Under the pieces are notes generated by a model. It was not told where the DNA came from. It was given only the letters and a program-made list of their open reading frames with translations, and searched no databases. DNA of 64,000 nt from Pseudomonas proteolytica (lineage in GTDB: Bacteria > Pseudomonadota > Gammaproteobacteria > Pseudomonadales > Pseudomonadaceae). Position 1 is the stretch's first letter. Each line of letters opens with the position of its first letter. Shown here piece after piece: positions 25,664 through 34,059 of this stretch. The position numbers and the translations under genes are program-made. The stretch spans positions 1 through 64,000 of the forward strand of contig NZ_VFEV01000020.1 of NCBI RefSeq assembly GCF_007858275.1, given 5' to 3'.

Positions 25664-25679
25664 CTGTCAGAAATGACAG
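25664..25679. promoter_or_regulatory. lux-box-like palindrome upstream of the Ig-like gene
   Basis: CTGTCAGAAATGACAG, 91 nt before the start at 25573, differs from the 18277 site only in the central base. TATCCT further towards the gene is a possible -10, but the spacing to the palindrome is shorter than in a classic LuxR class II promoter. Confidence 0.55.
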
Positions 25680-26167
25680 TGACGACGAATGGTCACTGGT
25701 AGTGGCCTCCCTGGGGGTAGAGCGGTGGCACGTTAGTAGTGTGGCGGCGAATGGTTCGTCTATGGAGAAGAGGAAAAGGATCGGCGTTTACCTGTATTGC
25801 AGAACATTCTGCCCCAGATGATGCAGGTCCTATGTGGAAAGAGGCGTGCGTGCGATAGCGGTGGTCAGTCTGTTGACCCACTATTATCGGGGACAAGCCG
25901 CCTCCCGAAGGGCTTAAGCGGTGTGCGGTCGAGGATTTTGCGGCCATCGTGGTTTAGCGGGATGAGTGAGGTCAACATCAAAAGCTAGGAGTCCTGACCG
26001 CCGACCTGACTTTTGAAGCCTGTGCATACCCCTGTAGGAGCAAGCTTGAACTCGCGAACAAACGTCAACGATAACGCGTGGCTTCTGGATGCACGCGGCG
26101 TTCTTGCTGACACCATCGCCGGCAAGCCAGCGCCCATAGGGGTTGTAGTGTTGGCACAAAATTGTGG
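25680..26167. other. gene-free stretch with degenerate repeat sequence
   Basis: I see no supported gene. It contains decayed REP-like sequence (GCGATAGCGGTGGTCAGTCTG near 25853 in part, GTAGGAGCAAGCTTG near 26034) and ends at the batD stop. It marks the right edge of the accessory block. Confidence 0.5.
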
Positions 26168-27808
26168 TTACTTCGGATACAGCGGCGGCAAGCTGGTGCT
26201 GTCTGCCACCGGCGCCTGTTCGCGTTCGGCCATGGGGATGGCCTTGACCGCGCGCCATAACTCTTCGCCCTGCCAATACTGGCCGCTTTCGCTGTAGAGC
26301 GCGCCATTCAACCCATCCAGCGCATCGGACAAGGGCACGAACCGCGCCGCCATGTCCGCCAGGGTTTCCGGTTGCTGGCGGGCCCAGGCATCCAGGGCCT
26401 GGCGCGTGGCCTGGGGGTCGTTGGCCTGGCTGGCGCGCTTGAGGTCGTCGAGCAAAGTCCGAGGGCTAGGGCCGGTCTGGGCGGCGCGCAGGATCGCCGG
26501 CCGTGAGCGGGCCCGCCACCACAGGCCGAAGCCGAGCAGGGTGGTGCAGGCGAAGAGCAGGCTGGTGAGCTGCCAGATCCACAGGCGGCCATCATCCGGT
26601 GCCGTGATGACCGTAGGCGTGGCCGGTGTGTCGACCACCAGGCTGGGGTTGACCGCCACTTGCAGGGTGCGGGCCGGCAGGCTGGTGCGTTCCAGATGGT
26701 CTTCGTGGGTGTTCCACCACACCACTTCCACGGCGGGCAATTCCAGGGCGCCGGCGCGGTTGGGCACCAGGGCCTCGCGGTCTTCGCGGCTGCCGATCAC
26801 TCCGCGTTCGCTGTTCTGGTTGCTCAGTACCGGCTGGTCGGGGTAACGCCGCAGGCCGGCGATTTCGGTGCTCGGCAGCGCCGGCAACTGGGCGCTGGCC
26901 AGGCCTTCGGCCTTGAGGGTAAGGATGCGGGTCAGGGAGTCGCCGACCTGTACGTTCGCAGGTTCCGGGTTCCAGCTTTCCCCCAGGCTCAGGCTGCGGG
27001 CCGGCAGCCAGGGCGCGTCCGCTGGATACAGGGCCGGCTTGGGCTTGACCGTCAGGGGGATCTCGGTGGAATTGACATGCAGCAGCTTGCCAGGCCTTGG
27101 TGCCTGGGGCGCAGTGCCCTGGGCCGGGCGCGGTTCGACCATGGTGGCGCTGAACATCTGTGCGGGGATCAGCAATTGCCCGCTGTGTTGCGGGTAAATC
27201 CCGTAGCGCATTTCGATCACGCCATGGCGCACGCCGTTGATGACTTTCTCATAGGTGCGTGAATCGCCCACTTGCTCGACCCGGGCATCGGCCAACTGCA
27301 AAGGGGCCAGGCTGCTGTCGTCATACAGCGCCACCGAATGGTAGATGCGCACGGTCAACAGGGCCTGGGCCTGCACGTAGACCGTGTCCTGGTCGAGGCT
27401 GGCTTCGATGAACACCGGTTGCAGTTGGTTGTCGCTGTCCTGGCCCAGGGTTTCGTCCACTTGCAGGCTGATCGCCTGGGTCTTGAGTTCGCCCAGTTGC
27501 AGCGGTGGGATCACCACCGTGCCGGTGCTCTTGGGTTGCAAGGTGATGATCCAGCGGGTCGTCGCGTGGTTGCTACCGTCGAGGGTGGTGAGCTGGTTGA
27601 TCTGGCGGGTGCCGCGTACGTCGAACAGCGGATCCAGGGGTGACAGGTCCGGCTTGCCGAACTGGGTGACGTCGTTGGACTCGATGGTCAGCTCCACCGT
27701 TTCCCCGGAATTGACGCGGCTGCGGTCGATACTGGCGGCCAGGTCGGCCGCCTGGGCGTGAGCGGCCCACAGCGCTAGCAATAAGACAAATGGGGTGCAG
27801 CGGCTCAT
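26168..27808 (-). CDS. batD: BatD-like protein (oxygen tolerance family)
   Basis: 546 residues from the ATG at 27808, which overlaps the previous stop by 4 nt (ATGA) and has AGGAC upstream. Signal peptide RCTPFVLLLALWAAHAQA, then the periplasmic BatD beta domains (AASIDRSRVNSGETVELTI.., GTVVIPPLQLGELKTQAISL), one membrane helix near residue 430-450 (LWIWQLTSLLFACTTLLGFGLWW) and a short cytoplasmic tail. Last gene of the moxR/bat operon. BatD proteins are thought to work with the VWA-domain Bat proteins in an envelope complex linked to stress tolerance; the molecular function is not settled. Confidence 0.92.
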   Translation of the reverse strand: MSRCTPFVLLLALWAAHAQAADLAASIDRSRVNSGETVELTIESNDVTQFGKPDLSPLDPLFDVRGTRQINQLTTLDGSNHATTRWIITLQPKSTGTVVIPPLQLGELKTQAISLQVDETLGQDSDNQLQPVFIEASLDQDTVYVQAQALLTVRIYHSVALYDDSSLAPLQLADARVEQVGDSRTYEKVINGVRHGVIEMRYGIYPQHSGQLLIPAQMFSATMVEPRPAQGTAPQAPRPGKLLHVNSTEIPLTVKPKPALYPADAPWLPARSLSLGESWNPEPANVQVGDSLTRILTLKAEGLASAQLPALPSTEIAGLRRYPDQPVLSNQNSERGVIGSREDREALVPNRAGALELPAVEVVWWNTHEDHLERTSLPARTLQVAVNPSLVVDTPATPTVITAPDDGRLWIWQLTSLLFACTTLLGFGLWWRARSRPAILRAAQTGPSPRTLLDDLKRASQANDPQATRQALDAWARQQPETLADMAARFVPLSDALDGLNGALYSESGQYWQGEELWRAVKAIPMAEREQAPVADSTSLPPLYPK

Positions 27809-29541
27809 CGAGTCTTGTCCTGATGTTGTTGCTGTTCGTACCAGAATTTGCGTCGCAACAACTCGCCGGGGTTGTCCGGGATCTGTCGCAGCCATTGTTC
27901 CAGGGCCTGGCGGTGCTCCTCGTCGAGGCTGTCGTTCGTCGGGCGCAGAGGGGGCGTGGTGGTCTGTTCATCGCCCAGTTCGCTGCCGGGTACTTCGTTA
28001 TTGCCCGCAGGCGGCGGGGTGCCGGGCTGTTTTTCGCCGGTGCCCGCCTGGCCCGCGCCCTGGGGCGATTGCTCGCCGCCGCTGGTTTGCTGGCCATCGT
28101 CGCCTGGTTGCGCAGTTTGGCCGGGTTGGGTGGATTCGTCATCCTCGTTTTTTTCGGGGGCTGGAGGCTCGGGTTCCGGTTCTTCCAGCAACAGGCTTTC
28201 GACGAGGGCTTTGTTTTTAAGGGCCGGCTGCAAGTCCGGCTGGGCCTCCAGGGACTGTTCATACGCGTCTATCGCCGCTTCCAGCTCGCCAGCGCGGGCG
28301 AGGGCATTGCCCCGATTGTAGTGGGAGTAGGCATCACTGCCTTCGGCAAAGCGCCGGGCGGCCTCGGCGTAGTTGCCCGCTTCATACAGGGCCACACCTT
28401 GCCATTGCGGGTTCTCGAAGTGTTCGGCGGCTTCGGCCGGGCGTTTGTGCTTGAGCAGGTATTGGCCCTGTTGGTCGGGGCGCAGCCACAGGTCATCAAA
28501 GCTGAACGCGTAGCTGGGTTGCGGTGCGGCCAGCAGCAGTAGCGGCAGGCAGAACAGCCAGCCCCGGCGACCGGCGCAGGCGGCGAGCAGCAGCAGGGGC
28601 AGCAATAGCCAGTAGCCTTGGTCGGCCCAGGTGTCCAGCTGCAGGCGCTGGCCGTCGTCGCGCAGGGTTTGCGGGCCGTCCAGCAGGCCAAGGTTGCGCA
28701 AGTCTTTGTCGTCCAGGCGCGCCTGGCGATAGCGGCCGCCCATTTCACTGGCGAAGGCCTTGAGCGTCGGGCTGTCCAGGCGCGGGATCAGGATCGCGCC
28801 TTGCTCATCCTTGAGGAACTCGCCGCTTTCCTGGGTGACCGGCGTGCCTTCACGGCTACCAATGCCGAGGATCGACAGGCTCGGCGCCTGGCCTTGGAGC
28901 AGCAGGCGAATGCCCTGGCGCTCCTGCTTGGACAGCGACGAGCCAATCAACAGCAAGCGGCCTTGGCCGAGGCCGCCGTGCTTGAGCAGGTCCAGGGCTT
29001 TTTCCACCGCCAGGTCGGCACGATGGCCGGCCTGCGGCATGATCGAGGGACGCAGGGCATCCAACAGGTTGCGGCTGGTGGCCAGGTCATCGGAGAGCGG
29101 CACCAGCGTATGAGCGCTCCCGGCATACACGACGATGGCGGTCTGCGCATCGCTGCGCGCCTGCAGCAGATCCACCAGCTTGCGCCGCGCCTGCTCCAGG
29201 CGGTTGGGTGGGCTGTCGGTGGCGAGCATCTCGGGGGTCAGTTCCAGCAGTACCACCAGCGGGTCGGCGGGTTTCTGGCTGATCTGTTCAACCCGTTGCC
29301 AGCCGGGGCCGAGCAAGGCCAGCACGGCCAGCAACCAGGCCAGGCCCAGCAACAACCACGGCGACTTGCTTTCCCGACCATTGCCGCCACTGAGCAGGGC
29401 GGCATGGAAGGCGGGTGGCAGGATCATCTGCCAGCGCCCGGCGCGCTTTTGTCGATGCCACAGTTGCCACAGCAACCAGCCAAGCACGGGCAGCAGCAAC
29501 AGCCACCAGGGACGAAACCAGTGCGGCCATAAAGCGATCAT
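27805..29541 (-). CDS. BatB-BatC fusion: VWA domain plus TPR repeats
   Basis: 578 residues. The ATG at 29541 overlaps the batA stop by 4 nt and has GGAGG upstream. Two N-terminal membrane helices are followed by a von Willebrand A domain (residues ~85-290). Its MIDAS is degenerate: DPLVVLLELTPEM stands where D-x-S-x-S would be expected. Two more helices follow (WLLLPLLLLAACAG.., LFCLPLLLLAAPQPSYA), then TPR repeats (QGVALYEAGNYAEAARRF, HYNRGNALARAGELEAAIDAYEQSLEAQPDLQPAL) and an acidic, proline/glutamine-rich tail. In other bacteria BatB and BatC are separate; here they are one chain. Confidence 0.9.
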   Translation of the reverse strand: MIALWPHWFRPWWLLLLPVLGWLLWQLWHRQKRAGRWQMILPPAFHAALLSGGNGRESKSPWLLLGLAWLLAVLALLGPGWQRVEQISQKPADPLVVLLELTPEMLATDSPPNRLEQARRKLVDLLQARSDAQTAIVVYAGSAHTLVPLSDDLATSRNLLDALRPSIMPQAGHRADLAVEKALDLLKHGGLGQGRLLLIGSSLSKQERQGIRLLLQGQAPSLSILGIGSREGTPVTQESGEFLKDEQGAILIPRLDSPTLKAFASEMGGRYRQARLDDKDLRNLGLLDGPQTLRDDGQRLQLDTWADQGYWLLLPLLLLAACAGRRGWLFCLPLLLLAAPQPSYAFSFDDLWLRPDQQGQYLLKHKRPAEAAEHFENPQWQGVALYEAGNYAEAARRFAEGSDAYSHYNRGNALARAGELEAAIDAYEQSLEAQPDLQPALKNKALVESLLLEEPEPEPPAPEKNEDDESTQPGQTAQPGDDGQQTSGGEQSPQGAGQAGTGEKQPGTPPPAGNNEVPGSELGDEQTTTPPLRPTNDSLDEEHRQALEQWLRQIPDNPGELLRRKFWYEQQQHQDKTR

Positions 29542-30626
29542 CGACGCCTCCGCAAGCGCAGGCGTTGAAGGCGTTGGCGCCATTGTGGGTGCTGTTGCAG
29601 GAAGTGGCCCTTGGTCGACAGTTTATTGAGCAGGCGTTGCAGGGCGTTGTCCGGCCAGCGCTCCTGGATCACCAGCAACAGGCTCAGAAACAGCGCCAGG
29701 GCCAGTGGCCCGCTGTACAGTGCCTGGGTCGGGCGGGCCTGGGTCGGTTGTTGCGCCACCGGCTCCAACTGGTCAAGGGTTTCCTTGATCGCTTGCAGCT
29801 CTGCACCGTCGTGGGCGCGGAAATACTGCCCACCGGTGGTTTGGGCGATGGCCTTGAGCGCCGGCTCATCCAGATCCAGGCTGGGGTTGAGGCCGAGCAT
29901 GCCCAGGGTGCCGGTCTGCTCCGGGTTGGCGCCGATGCCGATGGGGTAGATCTTCACGCCTTCTTCGGCGGCCAGGCGCGCGGCAGTCAGCGGGTCGATT
30001 TCGCCGCCATTGTTGGCACCGTCGGTCACCAGGATCAGCACCCGGCTTTGTGCCGGGCGCTGCCGCAGGCGCTTGAGGGCCAGGCCGATGGCATCGCCAA
30101 TCGCCGTGTTTTTACCGGCAATGCCGATGCGCGCCTCATCCAGCCAGGTGCGCACGGTGCGCCGGTCGAAGGTCAGCGGCGCCTGCAGGTAGGCCTGGCT
30201 GCCAAACAGGATCAGGCCGACGCGATCACCCTCGCGGCTCTCCAGAAAGTCCCCCAGCAGGTGTTTGACCAGGCTCAGGCGGCTGACGTCTTCGTCCTGC
30301 CACTGCATATCGGGGAAGTCCATGGAACCTGACACATCCACCGCCACCAGCAGGTCGCGGCCGCTGGCGGCAATGGGCAGCGGCTCGCCGAGCCATTCCG
30401 GGCGCGCGGCGGCGGTCAGCAGCAACAGCCACAGGACCACGAACGGTGCTTGTTGGCGCCAACCCGGCAGGTTGATGCGCGCGCGGCGCCGGGCCAGGCC
30501 TTCGAGGTCGCCGAGGAAGCTGACCTTCAAGGCCGGCTCGCCACTGTCGGCTACCGGCAGGATCAGGCGCATCACCCACGGCAGGGGCAACAGGGCAAAG
30601 ATCCACGGCCAGGCGAACTCAAACAT
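29538..30626 (-). CDS. batA: BatA-like VWA-domain membrane protein
   Basis: 362 residues. One N-terminal membrane helix (WPWIFALLPLPWVMRLIL) and a second near residue 60-75 are followed by a cytoplasm- or periplasm-facing VWA domain with an intact MIDAS: DVSGSMD, the threonine loop (GKNTAIGDAIGLAL) and VTDGANNGG. A C-terminal helix (LALALFLSLLLVIQ) anchors it. It overlaps the DUF4381 gene by 8 nt. It is the intact metal-binding VWA partner beside the degenerate BatB domain. Confidence 0.93.
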   Translation of the reverse strand: MFEFAWPWIFALLPLPWVMRLILPVADSGEPALKVSFLGDLEGLARRRARINLPGWRQQAPFVVLWLLLLTAAARPEWLGEPLPIAASGRDLLVAVDVSGSMDFPDMQWQDEDVSRLSLVKHLLGDFLESREGDRVGLILFGSQAYLQAPLTFDRRTVRTWLDEARIGIAGKNTAIGDAIGLALKRLRQRPAQSRVLILVTDGANNGGEIDPLTAARLAAEEGVKIYPIGIGANPEQTGTLGMLGLNPSLDLDEPALKAIAQTTGGQYFRAHDGAELQAIKETLDQLEPVAQQPTQARPTQALYSGPLALALFLSLLLVIQERWPDNALQRLLNKLSTKGHFLQQHPQWRQRLQRLRLRRRR

Positions 30627-31113
30627 GCTTGCGAATCCACGTGTCGACGGCTTGCGTCAGGCCGGCGATGGCCTTGTCGTCGAGTTTGCATTCGGGTTTG
30701 TAGGTGCCTTCCACCAGCACCATCCACCGCGTCAGGCCGGCCGCCGGGCAGCGGTTGTCGAGAAACGCCAGCCATTTGCGCCCATTGAGGGTGTGGCTCT
30801 GGCTGTAGGGGTAGTCGTTGCGGCACAGGCGCTTGAGCAGGCCGTTGAGCTGCTGCAGCCAGGCGCCGGCCGGCGCGCCATCGTAGGGTTTGGGCATCAG
30901 CGCCAGTTCCGCGAGGGCGGCGATGCGCACGGGGTCCAGGGGTTGTTCGGCCCGGGCCAGCGGGCGTTTGCCCGGCAGAAAACGGCGCAGCCACCACAGG
31001 CCCCAACCCAGCAGGGGGATCAACCCCAGCAACAGCCACCAGCCGGGCGCCGGAGGCCAGAACCCAATGGCCGGCGGGGCAATCAGCGGTTGCAGTTGGT
31101 CCAGGCTGCTCAT
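30619..31113 (-). CDS. DUF4381 family membrane protein of the bat operon
   Basis: 164 residues from the ATG at 31113 (ATGA overlap with the DUF58 gene stop). Residues ~22-43 form a membrane helix (GWWLLLGLIPLLGWGLWWL). The soluble part has the DUF4381 pattern: RNDYPYSQSHTLNGRKWLAFLDNRCP near residue 95-120. It occurs between the DUF58 and batA genes in this operon type across proteobacteria; role unknown, probably assembly of the Bat complex. Confidence 0.88.
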   Translation of the reverse strand: MSSLDQLQPLIAPPAIGFWPPAPGWWLLLGLIPLLGWGLWWLRRFLPGKRPLARAEQPLDPVRIAALAELALMPKPYDGAPAGAWLQQLNGLLKRLCRNDYPYSQSHTLNGRKWLAFLDNRCPAAGLTRWMVLVEGTYKPECKLDDKAIAGLTQAVDTWIRKHV

Positions 31114-32051
31114 GGCTTTTTCACCGGGCGTTGCGGGTTGAGGTATTCGCGCAGTTGCTCGACCATTTCGCTCTGGGTGCTCAAGGGCATCAGCAATACC
31201 CGTAGCTTTTGCGCGAGCAGTTCCCAGCGGGCGATGCGCGCTTCGGCCTGGGCCTTGTAGGCTTGGCGCAGCTCGAAGTTCAAGGTGTCGATTTCCAGTT
31301 GTGCGCCCCGTTCGGCAAAGCGCAGCAGGCCGGCGGCGGGCAGGGCGTGGTCCAACGGGTCCGAGACGGGCAGCAGCAACAGGTCGCAATGGCGCGACAA
31401 CAAACTCAGTTGTTGTTCAGCACCTTCGGTCAGGGCACGTTCATCGCAGATCACAATCACCAGGCTGCCGGGGCGCAGTACTTCGCGGCCACGGCGCAGG
31501 GCCATGCCCAGGGCATCGGCTTCGGGCCGGCTCTCGGTGTCGAGGCTCTGGTTGACCCGTACCAGGCGGTTGAGCAGTTGCAGCAGGCTTTGTTTGCTGC
31601 GTCGTGGCTTGATTTCATAGTGCTCGTTATCACCGAACACCAGGCCGCCGACCCGGTCGTTGTGCCCCAGCGCGGCCCAGCCGATCAGGCTGGCGGCTTG
31701 CGCTGCGAGAACCGACTTGAACATCAGCCCGGAGCCGAAGAACAGCCGGCAGCTTTGTTCGACCATGATAAAGATCGGCCGCTCGCGCTCTTCATGGAAC
31801 AGCTTGGTGTGGGGCTCCTGGGTACGCGCCGTGACCCGCCAGTCGATGGTGCGCACATCGTCACCCGCCTGGTACACCCGCACCTGATCGAAGTCGACCC
31901 CGCGCCCGCGCAGCTTGGAGTGGTGCAGGCCGATCAACGGGCTGCGCTGGCTCGGCGTCGAAAACAGCTGCACCTCCCGCACGCGATGACGCATCTCGAT
32001 CAACTCGCTGAGGGAAATACGGATTCCATCGCCGGCGTTCATGGGGCTCAA
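31110..32051 (-). CDS. DUF58 domain protein of the moxR/bat operon
   Basis: 313 residues; the ATG at 32051 overlaps the moxR stop by 4 nt. The hallmark DUF58 segment is GRGVDFDQVRVYQAGDDVRTIDWRVTART, followed by a VWA-like fold (ERPIFIMVEQSCRLFFGS) with a degenerate metal site. No membrane helix. It is the usual partner of the MoxR ATPase. Confidence 0.93.
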   Translation of the reverse strand: MSPMNAGDGIRISLSELIEMRHRVREVQLFSTPSQRSPLIGLHHSKLRGRGVDFDQVRVYQAGDDVRTIDWRVTARTQEPHTKLFHEERERPIFIMVEQSCRLFFGSGLMFKSVLAAQAASLIGWAALGHNDRVGGLVFGDNEHYEIKPRRSKQSLLQLLNRLVRVNQSLDTESRPEADALGMALRRGREVLRPGSLVIVICDERALTEGAEQQLSLLSRHCDLLLLPVSDPLDHALPAAGLLRFAERGAQLEIDTLNFELRQAYKAQAEARIARWELLAQKLRVLLMPLSTQSEMVEQLREYLNPQRPVKKP

Positions 32052-33007
32052 GCGACGGCAACGACGTCGAGAATGCGTTGCACCACACGGTCCTGGTCGA
32101 TACCGGCCGCTTCGGCTTCAAAGGACAGGATGATGCGGTGGCGCAACACGTCGAACAGCACCGCCTGGATATCTTCGGGGCTGACAAAGTCGCGCCCGGC
32201 CAGCCAGGCGTGGGCCCGGGCGCAGCGGTCGAGGGCGATCGAGCCCCGAGGGCTGGCGCCGTAGGCGATCCACTCGGCCATCTCCGGGTCGAACTTGGCC
32301 GGGGTGCGGGTGGCCATGACCAGTTGCACCAGGTATTCCTCCACGGCATCGGCCATGTACAGGCCGAGGATTTCCTTGCGCGCGGCAAAAATCGCCTGCT
32401 GGCTGACCCGCCGCTCGGGCTTGGTCTCGCCATTGAGGGCTTCGCCACGGGCCTGTTGCAGGATGCGGCGCTCCACGGCAGCGTCGGGGAAGCCGATCTT
32501 GACGTGCATCAGGAAGCGGTCGAGCTGGGCTTCAGGCAGGGGGTAGGTGCCTTCCTGCTCGATGGGGTTTTGCGTGGCCATCACCAAAAACAGCGGCGAC
32601 AGTTCGTAGGTACTGCGCCCGACGCTGACCTGGCGCTCGGCCATGGCTTCGAGCAGGGCCGATTGCACTTTGGCCGGGGCACGGTTGATCTCGTCCGCCA
32701 GCACCAGGTTGTGGAAGATCGGCCCTTGCTGGAACACGAAGCTGCCGGTTTCCGGGCGATAGATTTCGGTGCCGGTGATGTCGGCGGGCAACAGGTCGGG
32801 GGTGAACTGGATGCGATGGAACTGTGCTTCGATGCCTTCGGCGAGCTCTTTGATGGCCTTGGTCTTGGCCAGGCCGGGAGCGCCTTCTACCAGCATATGG
32901 CCGTCGGCGAGCAGGGCAATGAGCAGGCGCTCGATGAGTTTTTCCTGGCCGAGAATCTGCGTAGAAAGAAAGGTTCGCAGCGCGAGCAGCGCTTCACGAT
33001 GTTCCAT
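32048..33007 (-). CDS. MoxR family AAA+ ATPase
   Basis: 319 residues. Walker A is altered to GAPGLAKTKAI (the MoxR form). Walker B is LVLADEINRAPAKVQSALLEAM, sensor 1 is LVMATQNPIEQEGTYPLPEAQLDRF, and the lid domain carries GASPRGSIALDRCARA. MoxR ATPases act as chaperones for VWA proteins, which fits the three such proteins downstream. First gene of the six-gene operon; its promoter should lie between 33008 and about 33150. Confidence 0.95.
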   Translation of the reverse strand: MEHREALLALRTFLSTQILGQEKLIERLLIALLADGHMLVEGAPGLAKTKAIKELAEGIEAQFHRIQFTPDLLPADITGTEIYRPETGSFVFQQGPIFHNLVLADEINRAPAKVQSALLEAMAERQVSVGRSTYELSPLFLVMATQNPIEQEGTYPLPEAQLDRFLMHVKIGFPDAAVERRILQQARGEALNGETKPERRVSQQAIFAARKEILGLYMADAVEEYLVQLVMATRTPAKFDPEMAEWIAYGASPRGSIALDRCARAHAWLAGRDFVSPEDIQAVLFDVLRHRIILSFEAEAAGIDQDRVVQRILDVVAVA

Positions 33008-33167
33008 CGATGACGGTTCCTGGAAAGATGAGCCTGGGGCGTGTGAAAAATGCCAGGGCCTGGGGGGCTTACTTTAATGCATTGGAGGGGCTGGCGACTA
33101 ACGAACCGGGGGGTATTTTTTGGGGTTTGTGGGAAAGGTCTGAGGTTTTTGGCGTCGATGAGGGCCT

Positions 33168-33240
33168 CATCGCGGGCAAGCCCGCTCCCACATTTGGATT
33201 GTGGCGCGTTCAAATGTGGGAGTGGGCTTGCCCGCGATGG
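33168..33240. repeat. REP-type inverted repeat (GGGAGTGGGCTTGCCCGCG family)
   Basis: CATCGCGGGCAAGCCCGCTC.. and ..GAGTGGGCTTGCCCGCGATG are inverted copies around a short spacer; each arm is itself a palindromic hairpin. It sits between moxR and the divergent-in-function small gene below. Confidence 0.9.
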
Positions 33241-33258
33241 CGATTTTGCAGCCGCCAA

Positions 33259-33612
33259 TCAAGGCGTGCGGATGTAAGTGCCGGTGCCCTTGAGAATGTT
33301 CTGCAAGGTTTCTTCTACCTCGGCCAGGTCCGATTCCGGCGTGCTGTGCTTGATCTGCAGGTGATCGCTGCCGCCCAGCGCGTCCTTATCTGCCGCGCCA
33401 ATCTCTACCAGCAAGGTGGTCGCGCCCAGGGTGATCTTCAAACCGTCCAGGGTCGAAGGTTCGTAGTCCCAGGTCAGCTCCACCTCGTCCTCATCCGGAT
33501 AACGGGACAGCATGAACATCTCGCCATTGGTGCCGTGGCAGCAGAGCATGGCCATGTTGTCTTCTTCGTCATCGCACGGGGTGGCGAGCAGGTGGGCGGT
33601 GGTCAGTTGCAT
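33259..33612 (-). CDS. conserved hypothetical protein, acidic
   Basis: 117 residues from the ATG at 33612 with AGGA 8 nt upstream. It begins MQLTTAHLLATPCDDEEDN and contains NMAMLCCHGTNGEMFMLSRYPDEDEVELTWD. Strongly acidic, probably a small cytosolic beta-rich protein with no export signal. I do not recognise a named family. It stands alone, oriented away from gdhB. Confidence 0.7.
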   Translation of the reverse strand: MQLTTAHLLATPCDDEEDNMAMLCCHGTNGEMFMLSRYPDEDEVELTWDYEPSTLDGLKITLGATTLLVEIGAADKDALGGSDHLQIKHSTPESDLAEVEETLQNILKGTGTYIRTP

Positions 33613-33762
33613 GGGGAATCCTGTGTGGGAGAGGGCGCAGCGTGGCAATTGTGCCATTGCGGCCGATTTTGTGCTGCATGCTGTTATGACCTCAGGGCCC
33701 GGATCAGTCATTTCTGGCACTCGCGGGCTGGAAAATAGCCTGTTTTGCTACCGGTTATTTCA

Positions 33763-33781
33763 GGTTGCACAAATTGCAACC
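33763..33781. promoter_or_regulatory. perfect dyad upstream of gdhB
   Basis: GGTTGCACAAATTGCAACC has exact 7-bp arms (GGTTGCA/TGCAACC) about 280 nt before gdhB. It looks like an operator. It may serve gdhB or the divergent small gene at 33612. The rest of 33613-34059 shows no gene; I could not place a -10/-35 pair with confidence. Confidence 0.4.
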
Positions 33782-34059
33782 GGTGCGCTGCGTGCTGATG
33801 ACCGAATATGTCGCAGCATCGCAAGCAGGCCGCTTCCCACACTCGTTAAGCTGCGCAACGTATGTGCCTGCAGCGTGACGCTGACCTGCCCGTTGTACCG
33901 TCATCCGCCAGCGGCATGTGACCTCATTGTCTTGTCCAGCTTCACCCACCTGTCACCCTGATTCGTTTATGGTTACCGACGAACAGAAATGACGGTCTCC
34001 CCGCAAGGGGATAACACGCGACGCTTCCATCAATAACAAGCCCAAGCGGAGTACCACAG

